64,000 nt of DNA from contig JAZGTN010000043.1 of the NCBI GenBank assembly GCA_037783415.1, positions 434,001-498,000 on the forward strand, read 5' to 3'. Each line of letters opens with the position of its first letter. Position 1 is the stretch's first letter. The translations under genes and the position numbers were made by a program. Shown piece after piece: positions 21,301-25,938 of this stretch. This stretch comes from Leptasterias polaris (Eukaryota; Echinodermata; Asteroidea; Forcipulatida; Asteriidae). The notes under the pieces were generated by a model. That model had not been told where the DNA came from. It did no database searches and was given only the letters and a program-made list of their open reading frames with translations.

Positions 21301-22960
21301 TCTTAATAGCCTTGGATGTGCTATTGACGGCATCAAGGATTTGACTTTTGATTAAGGTTAAATCAACGGCCCTTTGCGATTTGGCTTTCTTTGTAGGTTT
21401 TGAGACATCCTTTGATGACGATTTAACACTCACATGCAAAGTGGCTGTGATAATGCTCACTGCAGCACTGTAAAGTGTCTCGCTGCATCGGCTGCACTTG
21501 TTACTACTTGTAACCACCTTCTGCAGTTTTTCATATTGGGTGAGGGCCTCTTCAGGTTTTCCTAGACGACTACAGCACCATGCCAATTGAAGACTAAGCT
21601 CAAACATAGGAGACAAGACCTCTGACACCTCCAAGGGACCCTCATTCTCTTCCTTCTTAGCTTTACTGCAACCATCTTGTGAGGCATCTAAAACTGTTTT
21701 AAGGAACTGCAATATTTGACTGTTCTCTTCGATAGAGTTGCCACTGACCCGATCAAACTCTACCATAGCCCTTTGAGCTCTCTCGACCACCCAGGATACC
21801 TCGTAACTTGTCAGCATCAAGAAGGTCAGGGCCTGCAGTCGAACATCCAGAACGACCATGTGTTTCTTGGTTCCCTGCTTGGAGGAGTGTTCCAGGTCCA
21901 CACAGGCCTTCCAGAGCTGATTGAAGGCCTGCTTACACACCGCATCATACTCATTGTCCATGCCTTCCCCATCAGTGATGAAGTCCCGTTGGCACAGACT
22001 AAGATGCTCAAACAGGTTTCTGGCAAACACCATGGCATCAGCCATGAATCCTTTGCTCATTCCCTGTACCATCATGTGAAACAGGAGCTTCTCCAGCGAC
22101 AGGGATGCTGTCGTTGTGTGTTTCTTTGCCCTGCTGATGCACTCGTAACTCTTGTTGGCGATACAGATGATATGATTAATGGTGCTGTGACCAGCCTTGA
22201 GTGCTGTCATCTGCTGAACACAAGCCCGAAGAACTTTCATTGAGTAAAGTCCAAACTTGGAGGCCAGTTCTTGAGAAGTGCTAATTTTCTGACGCATAAA
22301 GGGAGTCATGTAAATCTGGAAGCAAAAAAATAATAAATCAATCAAACAAAGTTCTTTCATTAAACATATACAAGGGAATGGCTGAAATTTGAACGTACAA
22401 CTTTTGTTTGATATCAATATTGTACTTTCTCTTACCAACAACAAATATTTTGCTGGTTTTTCAAATCCTATGGTGAGCTTTGAAGGCCCAGTGTGGAAAA
22501 AGATTGTGCCAAGTAAAAATGCAATGTTTCAAAATAAATGTCTAGTAGTGAAACCGACCGGGTAAATTTTAAATAATTTGGGGTTGAACAAAGAAAAATT
22601 GACAAGAACCGGATTTGAACCAATGACCTCCTGATTAACGTGCCAGCGCTCAACCAACCGAGCTATCTAGGCCTATGTTGGCGGTCTCCCTATTTTGTCA
22701 ATGTCTTTGTTCATGGGTGTCAGTCAAACGCCATACAACCAAATGTTGTTGGTTCAAATCCCCTTCAAGTCAAATTTTCTTTGTTTAACACCAAATCATT
22801 TAAAATAAATCTCATGCTTGAATTTACATAGCTCTGCCACTTCACTTTTAGTCTCACAGTCTTCCACTGATGAAAGCCATCTTCCTACCTCTAAATCTCT
22901 GACTAGGTCACCGACATTAGTGCCATCTTTTATGCTCTGCAGAATCCTTTCCCCTTCCAT
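226..22960 (-). CDS. ESPL1: Separase (separin), cohesin-cleaving cysteine protease; 21 coding exons, 3' end outside window
   Basis: Separase is held inactive by securin and cyclin B-CDK1 until anaphase, then cuts the kleisin subunit of cohesin (RAD21/SCC1; REC8 in meiosis) to release sister chromatids. The model joins, from 5' to 3' on the minus strand: 22960-22889, 22315-20824, 20479-20337, 19846-19644, 18455-18348, 15941-15801, 15656-15485, 14259-13978, 11122-10877, 9871-9553, 9116-8954, 8689-6537, 6130-5920, 5083-4869, 4374-4244, 3264-3127, 2555-2388, 1798-1658, 1247-1036, 591-508 and 390-226. All introns are GT-AG and all phases agree; the total is 6,959 nt, or 2,319 codons plus two bases. 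Roughly, residues 25-1115 are a helical TPR-like solenoid, 1115-1835 a charged linker, and 1835 to the end the pseudo-protease and C-terminal protease domains. His2269 and Cys2295 form the dyad. The human protein is 2,120 residues; this one should be near 2,390 once the missing C-terminal ~70 are added. Identification rests on recalled human similarity along the whole length. Confidence 0.95.
508..591 (-). CDS. ESPL1: Separase exon 21: short exon before the catalytic histidine
   Basis: This 84-nt exon lies between ATCAACAG and TTTGT|GTGAGT. It reads (K)ENNWKGVVARPPTKDEYKL and ends DHQLF plus two bases, which join exon 22 to make the strand VFCGHG. Human has [31 protein letters not shown] in the same order. 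It was found only by extending the frame from both neighbours. Confidence 0.93.
592..1035. other. Separase intron 20
   Basis: It is mostly the headless SINE A at 655-965. Nothing else is recognised. Confidence 0.8.
655..965 (+). mobile_element. SINE family A body and tail, head missing
   Basis: It shares the family body (TTGGATGGGACATAAAG, GTGTGTTGTATAATG, AAAAGAACACAG) and the 3' part ending ATAAAACGCTGCATAAGAG. It fills most of separase intron 20 (592-1035). Confidence 0.75.
1036..1247 (-). CDS. ESPL1: Separase exon 20: protease-domain core strand and helix
   Basis: It begins QIQQLPWESIPILRDGAVCR after CTCTCTCCACAG and ends FQKWFE plus two bases at GAA|GTGAGC. LPWESIP, RMPSLYF, GLDPTDAFFVLNPSNDL match human LPWESMP, RLPSFRF, GVDPRSTFYVLNPHNNL. 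This was the first stretch that identified the gene. Confidence 0.97.
1282..1600 (+). mobile_element. SINE family A, diverged copy with alternative tail
   Basis: The decayed tRNA-like head (TGGCTGAGCCGTCTGGTGC, then GATTTGATTCCCAG) is followed by TGTCCTTGAGCAAGGCACTT and a tail shared with 11246-11510 (CTGTGAGGGC, CTCCCAGGGA). It occupies separase intron 19. Confidence 0.7.
1658..1798 (-). CDS. ESPL1: Separase exon 19: segment before the catalytic core
   Basis: It ends REPVILILDK at AAG|GTACAC, equivalent to human HLVLVLDK, so the 3' side is secure. The 5' side is less certain: the AG at 1800-1799 (CTGCAG) gives an in-frame join to exon 18 and a start LYSALSSLSG. A closer-to-consensus AG at 1810-1809 would shift the frame and is rejected. 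Confidence 0.85.
1799..2387. other. Separase intron 18
   Basis: AT-rich DNA with the 19-bp tandem repeat at 2062. No exon or element is otherwise seen. Confidence 0.75.
2062..2112 (+). repeat. Short 19-bp tandem repeat
   Basis: ACAAAAGGAAACAAAGAAC occurs about 2.6 times, in separase intron 18. Confidence 0.8.
2388..2555 (-). CDS. ESPL1: Separase exon 18: helices after the WW motif
   Basis: The 56 codons begin TLTEAMEETLLGQWKGLVLG and end KKQVDLQLCQ. The segment matches human LIASLEKSVLGCWKGLLLP. The donor (CAG|GTTGGT) is weaker than the others in this gene, but no better site keeps the frame. Confidence 0.92.
2629..2885 (-). mobile_element. Tandem pair of tRNA-like SINE fragments (family D)
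   Basis: Two ~110-bp copies (2629-2735 and 2776-2885) share CACCAAAGAAATC(C/T)ACAGGCTACT and a reversed box B, GGGATTCGAACCAACAACC. Read on the minus strand they look like tRNA-derived heads. They lie in separase intron 17. Confidence 0.65.
3127..3264 (-). CDS. ESPL1: Separase exon 17: pseudo-protease domain
   Basis: The 46 codons begin PSTSLGSAAGLQEEFTNILS and end RQQLDERTQ at CAG|GTACGA. The pair of tryptophans in KKAWWTCRQQLDER matches human KREWWTGRLALDHR, a strongly conserved separase motif. Confidence 0.95.
3584..3780. mobile_element. Foldback element I (CCAATTTCAT ends), copy in separase intron 16
   Basis: TTTCATAGAGCTGCTTAAGCAGC at the left and GCATGAAATTGTGCCCAG at the right are decayed terminal inverted repeats. 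Interior GTGCTAAGC/GCTTAAGC motifs are shared with 48594 and 55201. Confidence 0.7.
4020..4160 (+). mobile_element. tRNA-derived SINE (family B)
   Basis: A constant leader (GAACAAAGATATTGACAAAA) precedes a tRNA-like head, GGCTAGATAGCTCAGCTGGTG, with box B GGTTCAAATCC and a GTT-like anticodon position. It ends in the family tail TTTTTCTTTGTTCAACCCC. It lies in separase intron 16. Other copies are at 16111, 22570 (reversed) and 48566 (reversed). Confidence 0.8.
4244..4374 (-). CDS. ESPL1: Separase exon 16: pseudo-protease domain
   Basis: It reads (G)WTVCIMSVVSSRVSPAGTLT and ends PVIVNHSM at ATG|GTAAGC. It corresponds to human [26 protein letters not shown], a beta-strand pair of the caspase-like fold. 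Confidence 0.92.
4474..4640 (+). repeat. Dispersed repeat G (CAGGCCTGGAATT family), copy in intron 15
   Basis: It shares CAGGCCTGGAATT, GCCATGGCC, GGTGCCCCCTTCAAAAG and ATGAAAATGGCCTTGCC with copies at 20637, 33168, 42818, 43128 and 57455. It is a non-coding dispersed element of unknown class. Confidence 0.7.
4869..5083 (-). CDS. ESPL1: Separase exon 15: inter-domain segment
   Basis: Split codon K, then KQKKKLDSDSVQSLPDAMAT, ending VQQIQNVLPE plus one base at AAG|GTAAAT. The segment QGLFSFNRNP corresponds to human QRLFSFRALE. A lysine-rich start and acidic middle suggest a surface loop before the pseudo-protease domain. Confidence 0.9.
5176..5590 (+). mobile_element. SINE family A, near full length
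   Basis: The head GTCGTGGCCGAGCGGTC resembles the box A of a class II (Ser/Leu-type) tRNA, and GGGTTCGAGTCTCGG is a good box B. The body includes TTTGGATGGGACGTAAAGC and the 3' end GATAAAGCGCTCTAGTAAG. It lies in separase intron 14. The tRNA-like part lacks a proper acceptor stem, so it is not a tRNA gene. Confidence 0.85.
5920..6130 (-). CDS. ESPL1: Separase exon 14: start of the C-terminal catalytic half
   Basis: It reads (G)SNLESVISTLEQIHSSVCHL and ends LSSLAKKI plus two bases at CAA|GTAATT. It matches the human segment STLDSICDSLSVAFRGISH ... LCLGHRDPYATAFLVTESV, including the conserved CLSDRHPERAAYYLSEA-like run and RHQ. Confidence 0.93.
6131..6536. other. Separase intron 13
   Basis: Low-complexity AT-rich sequence with an ATT microsatellite near 6,345-6,366. 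It holds no recognisable element. Confidence 0.8.
6537..8689 (-). CDS. ESPL1: Separase exon 13: end of solenoid and charged regulatory linker with self-cleavage candidates
   Basis: This 2,153-nt exon covers residues 1114-1832. It starts (R)CVAFLLQLSNLYAQCG, has an acidic run of six Asp near 8,500, then TPR-like helices to about 7,870, followed by a long low-complexity linker rich in K, S, T, D and E. In human separase the equivalent unstructured region carries CDK phosphorylation and autocleavage sites. Three ExxR motifs are visible: NVETLR (R1672), EIEIPR (R1752) and DIEVLR (R1796, at 6643-6660); the last fits the (D/S)xExxR separase site exactly. Basic patches such as KKKPVNK and RKTARKP could serve in nuclear localisation. 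The exon ends AG|GTCAGT. Confidence 0.95.
8954..9116 (-). CDS. ESPL1: Separase exon 12: last solenoid repeats
   Basis: It reads (G)CNDVEFDQWTVMTMVLQSL and ends AEKFMLPR at GACG|GTCAGT. The segment LYLEQGCIREAKSYLKEGL is a clear TPR-like hairpin equivalent to human [21 protein letters not shown], and the final LPRR matches the human IPRQ. Confidence 0.93.
9117..9552. other. Separase intron 11
   Basis: No repeat or coding signal is recognised. Confidence 0.75.
9553..9871 (-). CDS. ESPL1: Separase exon 11: solenoid helices
   Basis: It begins IREFESLLGKVLQLQSNKRR after a strong TTTTTTCTCTAACAG acceptor and ends KHVFAAES plus one base at CTG|GTAATT. It contains a basic stretch (NKRRSRQTYLR) before helices ending GVGRLMLGEGIYS. 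Confidence 0.92.
10495..10735 (+). repeat. Dispersed repeat F, copy 1
   Basis: It shares AAGGCCACGGACGGCCACTT, GGGGCACGTTGCC, CCCTTCACAATCC and GATGTAGGCATGGGTATCATCC with 13495-13680 and, reversed, with 17178-17312. It has no coding content and lies in separase intron 10. A 20-bp tandem duplication (GTTTTGACCTGAGGAGCGC) precedes it at 10,318-10,360. Confidence 0.8.
10877..11122 (-). CDS. ESPL1: Separase exon 10: solenoid helices
   Basis: The 82 codons start QIQALGLLVRLAITNSSNED and end ECYVLLGSHK at AAG|GTAAAG. It is alpha-helical and corresponds to the human segment around MQALEVLLLLRIV. It is separated from exon 9 by the repeat-laden 2.85-kb intron 9. Local base composition is richer in G+C than the flanking introns, as in the other exons. 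Confidence 0.93.
11246..11510 (+). mobile_element. SINE family A, diverged fragment
   Basis: Degraded head (GCATCGGACTCAAGTCCTGG), CTGTGTCCTTGAGCTCAGTA, and the tail shared with 1282-1600. It lies in separase intron 9, upstream of the tandem arrays. Confidence 0.6.
11640..12085 (+). repeat. ~55-bp tandem repeat with two perfect 12-bp hairpins
   Basis: Units contain TTGTTGTAAATAGTTTTGGC, then AGGTGAGCAAGTGCTACTGTG. About six copies are present. A larger block with TTATATAAGTACAAAGCT occurs twice (11892 and 12037). CAAGTGCTACTG-tgctg-CAGTAGCACTTG forms hairpins at 11868-11896 and 12014-12042. It lies in separase intron 9. Confidence 0.9.
12452..13204. repeat. 27-bp composite minisatellite, about 28 units
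   Basis: The unit is a 13-mer (CCCATGTGAACAG) plus a 14-mer (CCCATGTGGTGAAG), themselves related. Units are almost identical. Phase slips occur where one half is doubled: the 14-mer near 12,660 and the 13-mer near 12,960 and 13,110. Since 27 is divisible by three, long stop-free frames result; these are not treated as genes. It lies in separase intron 9. Confidence 0.97.
13495..13680 (+). repeat. Dispersed repeat F, copy 2
   Basis: It has the same core as 10495-10735 (GGGGCACGTTGCC to CAGAATGCACTACCT), in the same orientation, in separase intron 9. A reversed SINE A head follows directly. Confidence 0.8.
13685..13829 (-). mobile_element. SINE family A head, reversed, with an internal duplication
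   Basis: Read on the minus strand it begins TGTCGTGGCCTAGCGGTC and carries the box B twice, because the segment around AAGTGTCATGACCGGGTAT is duplicated in tandem. It stops after the CTTGAGCAAGGCACTT segment. It lies in separase intron 9. Confidence 0.8.
13978..14259 (-). CDS. ESPL1: Separase exon 9: solenoid helices
   Basis: The 94 codons start ATYITSQFIDSKTESVPEAP and end SLCHLADR at AGG|GTGAGT. A polar loop (STTSKKHSGQSANPNS) precedes a TPR-like segment LDRALDIWSDLMADG, equivalent to human LDQALALWKELLTKG. Confidence 0.93.
14546..14910 (+). repeat. Degenerate ~18-bp AT-rich tandem array, left part
   Basis: Units vary around GAATGGTTATCACAAGTT. The array resumes at 15285-15475 beyond two foldback elements and ends ~10 bp before separase exon 8. 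It lies in intron 8. Confidence 0.85.
14911..15032. repeat. Foldback element with ~55-bp arms inside the AT-rich array
   Basis: AATAATGAATG...GTTGAAAGATG pairs with CATCTTTCAAC...CATTCATTATT around an 8-nt loop (GAACATTT). The arms share GTGCAAT(A/G)GTAAGAATATTTTCAT. It is likely a MITE-like hairpin. Confidence 0.85.
15035..15281. mobile_element. MITE-like element with terminal inverted repeats
   Basis: The left end TTATATAACATCCCAGTAGATC mirrors the right end GATCTGCTTGGGTGTTATATAA, and internal CATTTGCCAT mirrors ATGGCA. CpG-containing inner sequence (GGCGGGCGGGCGAGCG) contrasts with the array around it. Confidence 0.7.
15285..15475 (+). repeat. Degenerate ~18-bp AT-rich tandem array, right part
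   Basis: It has the same GAATGGTTAT..ACAAGTT unit as 14546-14910. It abuts the donor region of separase exon 8 (15485). Confidence 0.85.
15485..15656 (-). CDS. ESPL1: Separase exon 8: solenoid helices with Q-rich loop
   Basis: After GTTCCAG it reads CSPVDCCKEAIQLLEDLAQD, then a glutamine-rich run (QQQEQQQ), and ends YFWLYICDSEANQ at CAG|GTAAAT. The human counterpart contains NCSALDAIREALQLLDSV and ALLWLYICTLEAK. A second AG eight bases downstream would put a stop in frame, so the first AG is chosen. Confidence 0.93.
15801..15941 (-). CDS. ESPL1: Separase exon 7: solenoid helices
   Basis: It reads (R)YETTVEQYAVVCDLLGLYG and ends GSLETD plus two bases at CTG|GTATGC. It matches the human order ...RFNIICDLLEL...ARATHLVELAQVL. 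It is phase 2 on both sides. Confidence 0.92.
16111..16250 (+). mobile_element. SINE family B
   Basis: Leader CACAAAGATATTGACAAAAA, head GGCTAGATAGCTCAGTTGGTA, box B GGTTCAAGTCTGG, tail TTTTGTTTGTTCAAAATTAT. It lies in separase intron 6. Confidence 0.8.
16395..16500 (+). mobile_element. tRNA-like SINE head (family C)
   Basis: GCATGCTCGGTGGTTAAG resembles box A and GGGTTCGAATCCCGTCG is a strong box B. It is followed by ATTCCTGTGGATTTTTTTCCTC and no tRNA acceptor stem. It lies in separase intron 6. Confidence 0.65.
16795..17000. mobile_element. Dispersed element H (CAGAGCTG ends), copy 1
   Basis: It shares AATCAGGGAG runs and a GAGAGCTGTCAGCTCTGCAG end with the reversed copy at 51988-52145. 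It lies in separase intron 6. Confidence 0.65.
17178..17312 (-). repeat. Dispersed repeat F, copy 3, reversed
   Basis: GTGAAGGGGGTAACCCTG, GGCAACGTGCC and AAATGGCCGTCCGTGGCC are the reverse complement of the other copies. It lies in separase intron 6. Confidence 0.8.
17865..17962 (+). repeat. Tandem duplication of a ~50-bp segment
   Basis: GCCAACTAGGGTTG(T/G)GAC is followed by TTTAACT(G/A)GTTAACT in both copies. The TTTAACTAGTTAA palindrome sits within each. It lies in separase intron 6. Confidence 0.75.
18348..18455 (-). CDS. ESPL1: Separase exon 6: solenoid helices
   Basis: This 108-nt exon is too short for an ordinary ORF list. It reads (R)TVFDAIQTIEGTIPDESIS and ends LELSIYKSQ before AGAG|GTATTG. 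It is phase 2 on both sides, so it could be skipped without breaking the frame. It is flanked by the large introns 5 and 6. Confidence 0.88.
18456..19643. other. Separase intron 5
   Basis: 18,456-19,140 is AT-rich and unrecognised; SINE A fills 19151-19498. Confidence 0.8.
19151..19498 (+). mobile_element. SINE family A, near full length
   Basis: GTCTCGTGGCCGAGCGGTC head, GGGTTCAAGTCCTGG box B, then the family body. There is a deletion within the AAAGAA...GAACTTTTCTGG part. It lies in separase intron 5. Confidence 0.85.
19644..19846 (-). CDS. ESPL1: Separase exon 5: solenoid helices
   Basis: It begins VQLFSKYELLVDCQRKAGQ after ACCAAACAG and ends DDEMRTR at a CAAG|GTTAGG donor, leaving two bases that exon 6 completes. 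It is helical, with a heptad-like EHASQLTDQLTTIVEIF segment. The acceptor sits 35 bp from the edge of a foldback element (19,881-20,030). Confidence 0.92.
19881..20030. mobile_element. 150-bp hairpin element next to the exon 5 acceptor
   Basis: TGCACAACGCGCAGCACACTT and CTCCTGTCCGCC at the left mirror GGCGGACAGGAG and AAGTGAGTTGTGCA at the right. It ends 35 bp from the acceptor of separase exon 5. Confidence 0.85.
20337..20479 (-). CDS. ESPL1: Separase exon 4: solenoid helices
   Basis: Spliced phase 1 to exon 3, it reads G-TNAYNFGLMCYKKQWYTEA and ends DKDKITK at AAG|GTATAT. It aligns by eye with the human stretch SNLAYSFYSHKLYAEA, a TPR-like helix pair, which fixes both the gene identity and the register here. 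Confidence 0.93.
20637..20750 (-). repeat. Dispersed repeat G, copy in separase intron 3
   Basis: GCCTTGGTGCCCTTTGAAA, GAGGTACCCTTTACT and GAAGTATCAGCCCTGAATT match the family in reverse. Intron 3 (20480-20823) holds little else. Confidence 0.65.
20824..22315 (-). CDS. ESPL1: Separase exon 3: N-terminal helical solenoid
   Basis: This 1,492-nt exon encodes residues 25-522, starting IYMTPFMRQKIS and ending NEHRWLG at the G|GTACGT donor. It is almost entirely alpha-helical in character, with TPR-like pairs (for example SLQLAWCCSRLGKPEEALTQ). It corresponds to the N-terminal superhelix of human separase, which binds securin and regulatory partners. The short basic insert rich in K/S near 21,370-21,420 (SSSKDVSKPTKKAKSQR) is probably a loop. 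Confidence 0.93.
22570..22805 (-). mobile_element. SINE family B, reversed, in separase intron 2
   Basis: Minus-strand head TAGATAGCTCGGTTGGTTGAG with GGTTCAAATCCGG box B and tail TTTTTCTTTGTTCAACCCC. Part of a second copy (GTTGGTTCAAATCCCCTTCA) follows at 22,750 in the opposite orientation. Confidence 0.75.
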
Positions 22961-23058
22961 GATGTTATGAACAGTCGGTAAGATACTCGGAGTGAAGGAG
23001 TTAGGAAATGCAAGGTAATCAAAGATGTCGGATTACATTTTGCAATTGTGACAACAGC
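22889..23058 (-). CDS. ESPL1: Separase exon 2: leader end and start codon
   Basis: The acceptor follows a pyrimidine run (TTTTTTCCTCAG). The reading frame starts at the ATG at 22960-22958 and gives 24 codons, MEGERILQ... to ...VRDLE, before the GAG|GTAGGA donor, phase 0. The same frame is open further upstream but meets TAA at 23035-23033, so this ATG is the first possible one. The preceding 98 nt are 5' UTR and contain an ATG directly followed by TAA. The coding range proper is 22889-22960. Confidence 0.75.
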
Positions 23059-24422
23059 CTGAGGAAAAAAGAAGGGACAACATTCAAAACAAACATTAGT
23101 GCCAGTGATTGATTAGAGTCAGAATCCAATCTCATAAAATCAAGTCCTCCGTGAGTACTGGAAAGTTCAAAGGTTCTGAAACTGTCAAAATAAGACCCCC
23201 AAAACCCTCACTTGCATTTACTGTTGCGACAGCTTTAAGAATAGAGATTTGGAGTATACACAGGTACTGTACGCCCTAATTAAAAACATGTGCATTGTAA
23301 ATAGTACATGTATGTCACTGGTAAGTCTGACAATTAAAATAAGCCCGATTTTGTAGCCTGATAAACTGTAGCACCCTCTTTGATGCATACTTAAGTTTAT
23401 AGTAAAGCTTACTTTAGTTGTGCGGGAGGCATTCCACTGAGCTACGCAACAATGTTCGAAAATTCTTGCATTTTATTAATATACAATGTTGGCTATAGTA
23501 GCCAACATTATATAACATTGTAAGAATTTGTTGTTTTAATTAAAAGTTTACTTTACCATTTACCGTTTCTTTTCTGTTGTGTGGCTCCCAAGGATTTGTT
23601 AAGGGAAATAAAGTATGAAATTCATAACTATGGTCTGACTCCAACTCTGAGTCATAAGAGTAAGACGAAGCGAGTCCCTCAACTGCGCATGTATTGTATT
23701 TTCAGTTCAGTGCTATTGCCAGTTAGTGGTTAGCCCACCTGTCCTTGTTGGGCTGTAGTGTTATGGCTCTCTTTAACATCCGGGTCTTATCATAGTCGAC
23801 TATAGTTAGTCATATATGAAAGACCGATGTTAAACTTAAAAGAGAGCCATAACATGATAACTAAGTAAGTGCCACTGCCAGCACTTGTTGTAACTTGTAA
23901 AGTAAGCCAATAATAATACATTGCCAATCATTAACCGAAACCGAGCACTTGAAATACAGATTGACAGACATATTAAAATCATGACTGCCAAAAAGTAACA
24001 AGCATCATGATGATTAGGAATAGGATTTGTGATTGAATACGAATAATTAACTGAATGAATTTTCACACTCACAGCAAATTTAATTTTAATGATTTGTTTG
24101 TGTTGAAATCAATAAGCTGTGAATCTGCTCCTCTTAAAAAAAGTATCTATTTTAGTACTTTAACGATACTCTAATCTTTCCCTTACTTCCTTTCCCTTAA
24201 CAAAACCTGCACGCTTAATTTCTCATTTATGTTTAATAACACACTCAGACACTGTTTACGATTATAAAAGAATCCTGAACTGAATAGAAAATAATGTCTT
24301 ATGATCGACCCAAAACTGTCGCCTGTCGGATAAATGATGGATGTTTAACAAATAAATGAACGATATGTATTATTTAATAAGCACAAATTTTGATGATCCG
24401 AACCATTAAATTTATTTCTTAC
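23059..24422. other. Separase intron 1
   Basis: It holds the hairpin element at 23760-23853 and a short inverted repeat around 23,488-23,520 (ACAATGTTGGC...GCCAACATT). The remainder is unrecognised AT-rich DNA. Confidence 0.6.
23760..23853. mobile_element. 94-bp hairpin element in separase intron 1
   Basis: GTTATGGCTCTCTTTAACATCCGGGTCTT mirrors the right-hand AAGACCGATGTTAAACTTAA plus AAGAGAGCCATAAC. The right arm carries an 8-bp insertion. Confidence 0.8.
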
Positions 24423-24520
24423 CACAAAAACTCATCATCAAACATTCAGACGAAGATAGATTTAGAAAGGCAACCCAACATTAATTGGTTGAGTGAGCTT
24501 TAAAATGGCCGCCAGAAAAT
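24423..24520 (-). other. ESPL1: Probable non-coding exon 1 of separase (5' UTR); 5' end not determined
   Basis: A good donor (TG|GTAAGA) lies at 24,422, upstream of the first coding exon, whose acceptor leads into untranslated sequence, so a leader exon is expected. The transcription start is a guess placed near a GC-rich stretch (24,500-24,530). Three ATGs fall here, at 24445, 24438 and 24435. No cDNA evidence is available; a start inside intron 1 or within exon 2 is the alternative. Confidence 0.45.
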
Positions 24521-24600
24521 TTCTCGGCGCTGTAAAAAAGACAGCAGGTACGATTGGTCAAAGTTGAAATTCTGTGTAGATATAAGCCAATGAGGATTCC
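24480..24600 (-). promoter_or_regulatory. Candidate separase promoter with CCAAT boxes
   Basis: Three CCAAT pentamers are seen: 24484-24488 and 24553-24557 as ATTGG on the plus strand, and 24587-24591 as CCAAT. The last two are 34 bp apart. Between 24,500 and 24,530 lie TTTAAAATGGCCGCC (CHR-like TTTAA, YY1-like core) and TTTCTCGGCGC (E2F-like). Paired CCAAT plus CHR elements are known from vertebrate G2/M genes; whether this applies here is inference. No TATA box is evident. Confidence 0.4.
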
Positions 24601-24658
24601 TTTACTATCATCTGTGACAAGCGCTAACTTGTACTGCTACAAACGAATTGAGTCGGGC
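24556..24658 (+). repeat. Promoter-proximal ~100-bp block, copy A of a direct duplication
   Basis: The block from GGTCAAAGTTGAAATTC to GAATTGAGTCGGGC recurs at 25351-25440. Copy A has 13 extra bases in the middle (GGATTCCTTTACT). It contains one CCAAT box and overlaps the presumed separase promoter. Confidence 0.9.
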
Positions 24659-25350
24659 TCCAAAATCAGAATGAGCTGTTCTTATTAACACGAAGTCAGT
24701 TGACCATACAAAGGTTAGCCGCATGTTGGGCCTCGATAGCTTGTATTTCGTAGAATGCATGTAGTGTAGGGAGGTGACTTAAAAAGTTGTACATTTAGGG
24801 GTGGGGCTTGTGTGGTGTAGTGTAGGGGGAGTGTTGGTGTTATAGCCGGACGCAACGCTTGTACACACAAAACTCCCTGGGCAACTTTTGATATGTTTCA
24901 ACAGTCTCCCTCAGGCATTGCTTTTTAATTTTGTGCCACAAAGTTTGTTTTATTGCTTTAAATGTAGCCCACCAATCACGATGCCACCAGCTACTGACCC
25001 CCTCGAGGAATTCAATGTTGTAAAACTTATGGTGACCTATTTCTGTATAATAAAATGAAAAACTAGAAGCAATAATGAATGGTCCTGTCTCTCCTGAAAT
25101 TAATATGTGTCCATGATGAGGTGTTGTAGTTTTGTGTGTATGCATTTTGCTAAAATGAATCAATCATATTGATCAGAGGAGTCAACCACACTAGTTGTAA
25201 ACTGAAAATGTTTTTTCTGCTTCTGCTTGATACTGTGCAAACACCACCAGTTGGCTGGTTATCACGCACAGGGTCAGTGTGGTGGGAAGATATAGATTCA
25301 ATTTTAAAATGCATGTTTGTGATGATGATCAAATTTTCAAAACAATACAT
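24659..25350. other. Intergenic segment between the duplicated promoter blocks
   Basis: No convincing ORF or repeat was seen; GTGTAGTGTAGGG motifs are repeated near 24,765-24,830. Confidence 0.5.
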
Positions 25351-25440
25351 GGTCAAAGTTGAAATTCTGTGTAGATATAAGCCAATGATCATCTGTGATC
25401 AAGCGCTAACTTGTACTGCGACAAACGAATTGAGTCGGGC
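25351..25440 (+). repeat. Promoter block, copy B of a direct duplication
   Basis: It is nearly identical to 24556-24658, apart from a 13-base gap and a few substitutions, and lies in the same orientation 0.8 kb away. It keeps the CCAAT box. The intervening 24659-25350 has no recognisable gene. Confidence 0.9.
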
Positions 25441-25471
25441 GAGTTGAAGGAATTTTCCTGATCTATATACC

Positions 25472-25684
25472 TGGGCCCAATTTCACGGCCCTGCTTACTG
25501 TGGAAATTTGCCCCTACGCCCTGCCATGACTCATAGAAGTGCACACTTTACAGGGTGCCTTAAGTGCACAATTCTTTGGACCTGACACAATCACCCATGA
25601 AAAATAAGTCTCCCAAAACAAAAAAGTTGGTGCGCACACACACAAAAGTGCACAAATTTAACAAAATGGCATGAATTGGGCCTT
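25472..25684. mobile_element. Foldback element I, upstream of the CFAP410-like gene
   Basis: It starts CTGGGCCCAATTTCACGG and ends CATGAATTGGGCC. The middle has diverged. Confidence 0.6.
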
Positions 25685-25938
25685 CATTTTCAAAAAATTT
25701 CCAACTCCCCCTGCATCGTTCTTGGGCTAACGCGTTGATGTTCTCTTTTAAAAATATACGCCAACCCCAAATCATATTCGCACCCCCACCGCCCTCCCCC
25801 CTCAAAAAAAAGTTCATGGTTAAACAGGCAAAGCTTCTCAAATCTCCCTGCTCCCCCCTTCCTGGTCCCCCGCCCCCGAAAATGGAGAACTTTTCACCAC
25901 CACAAACTGCATGTTATTTAAGCGTTGTGTCAAGCCCA

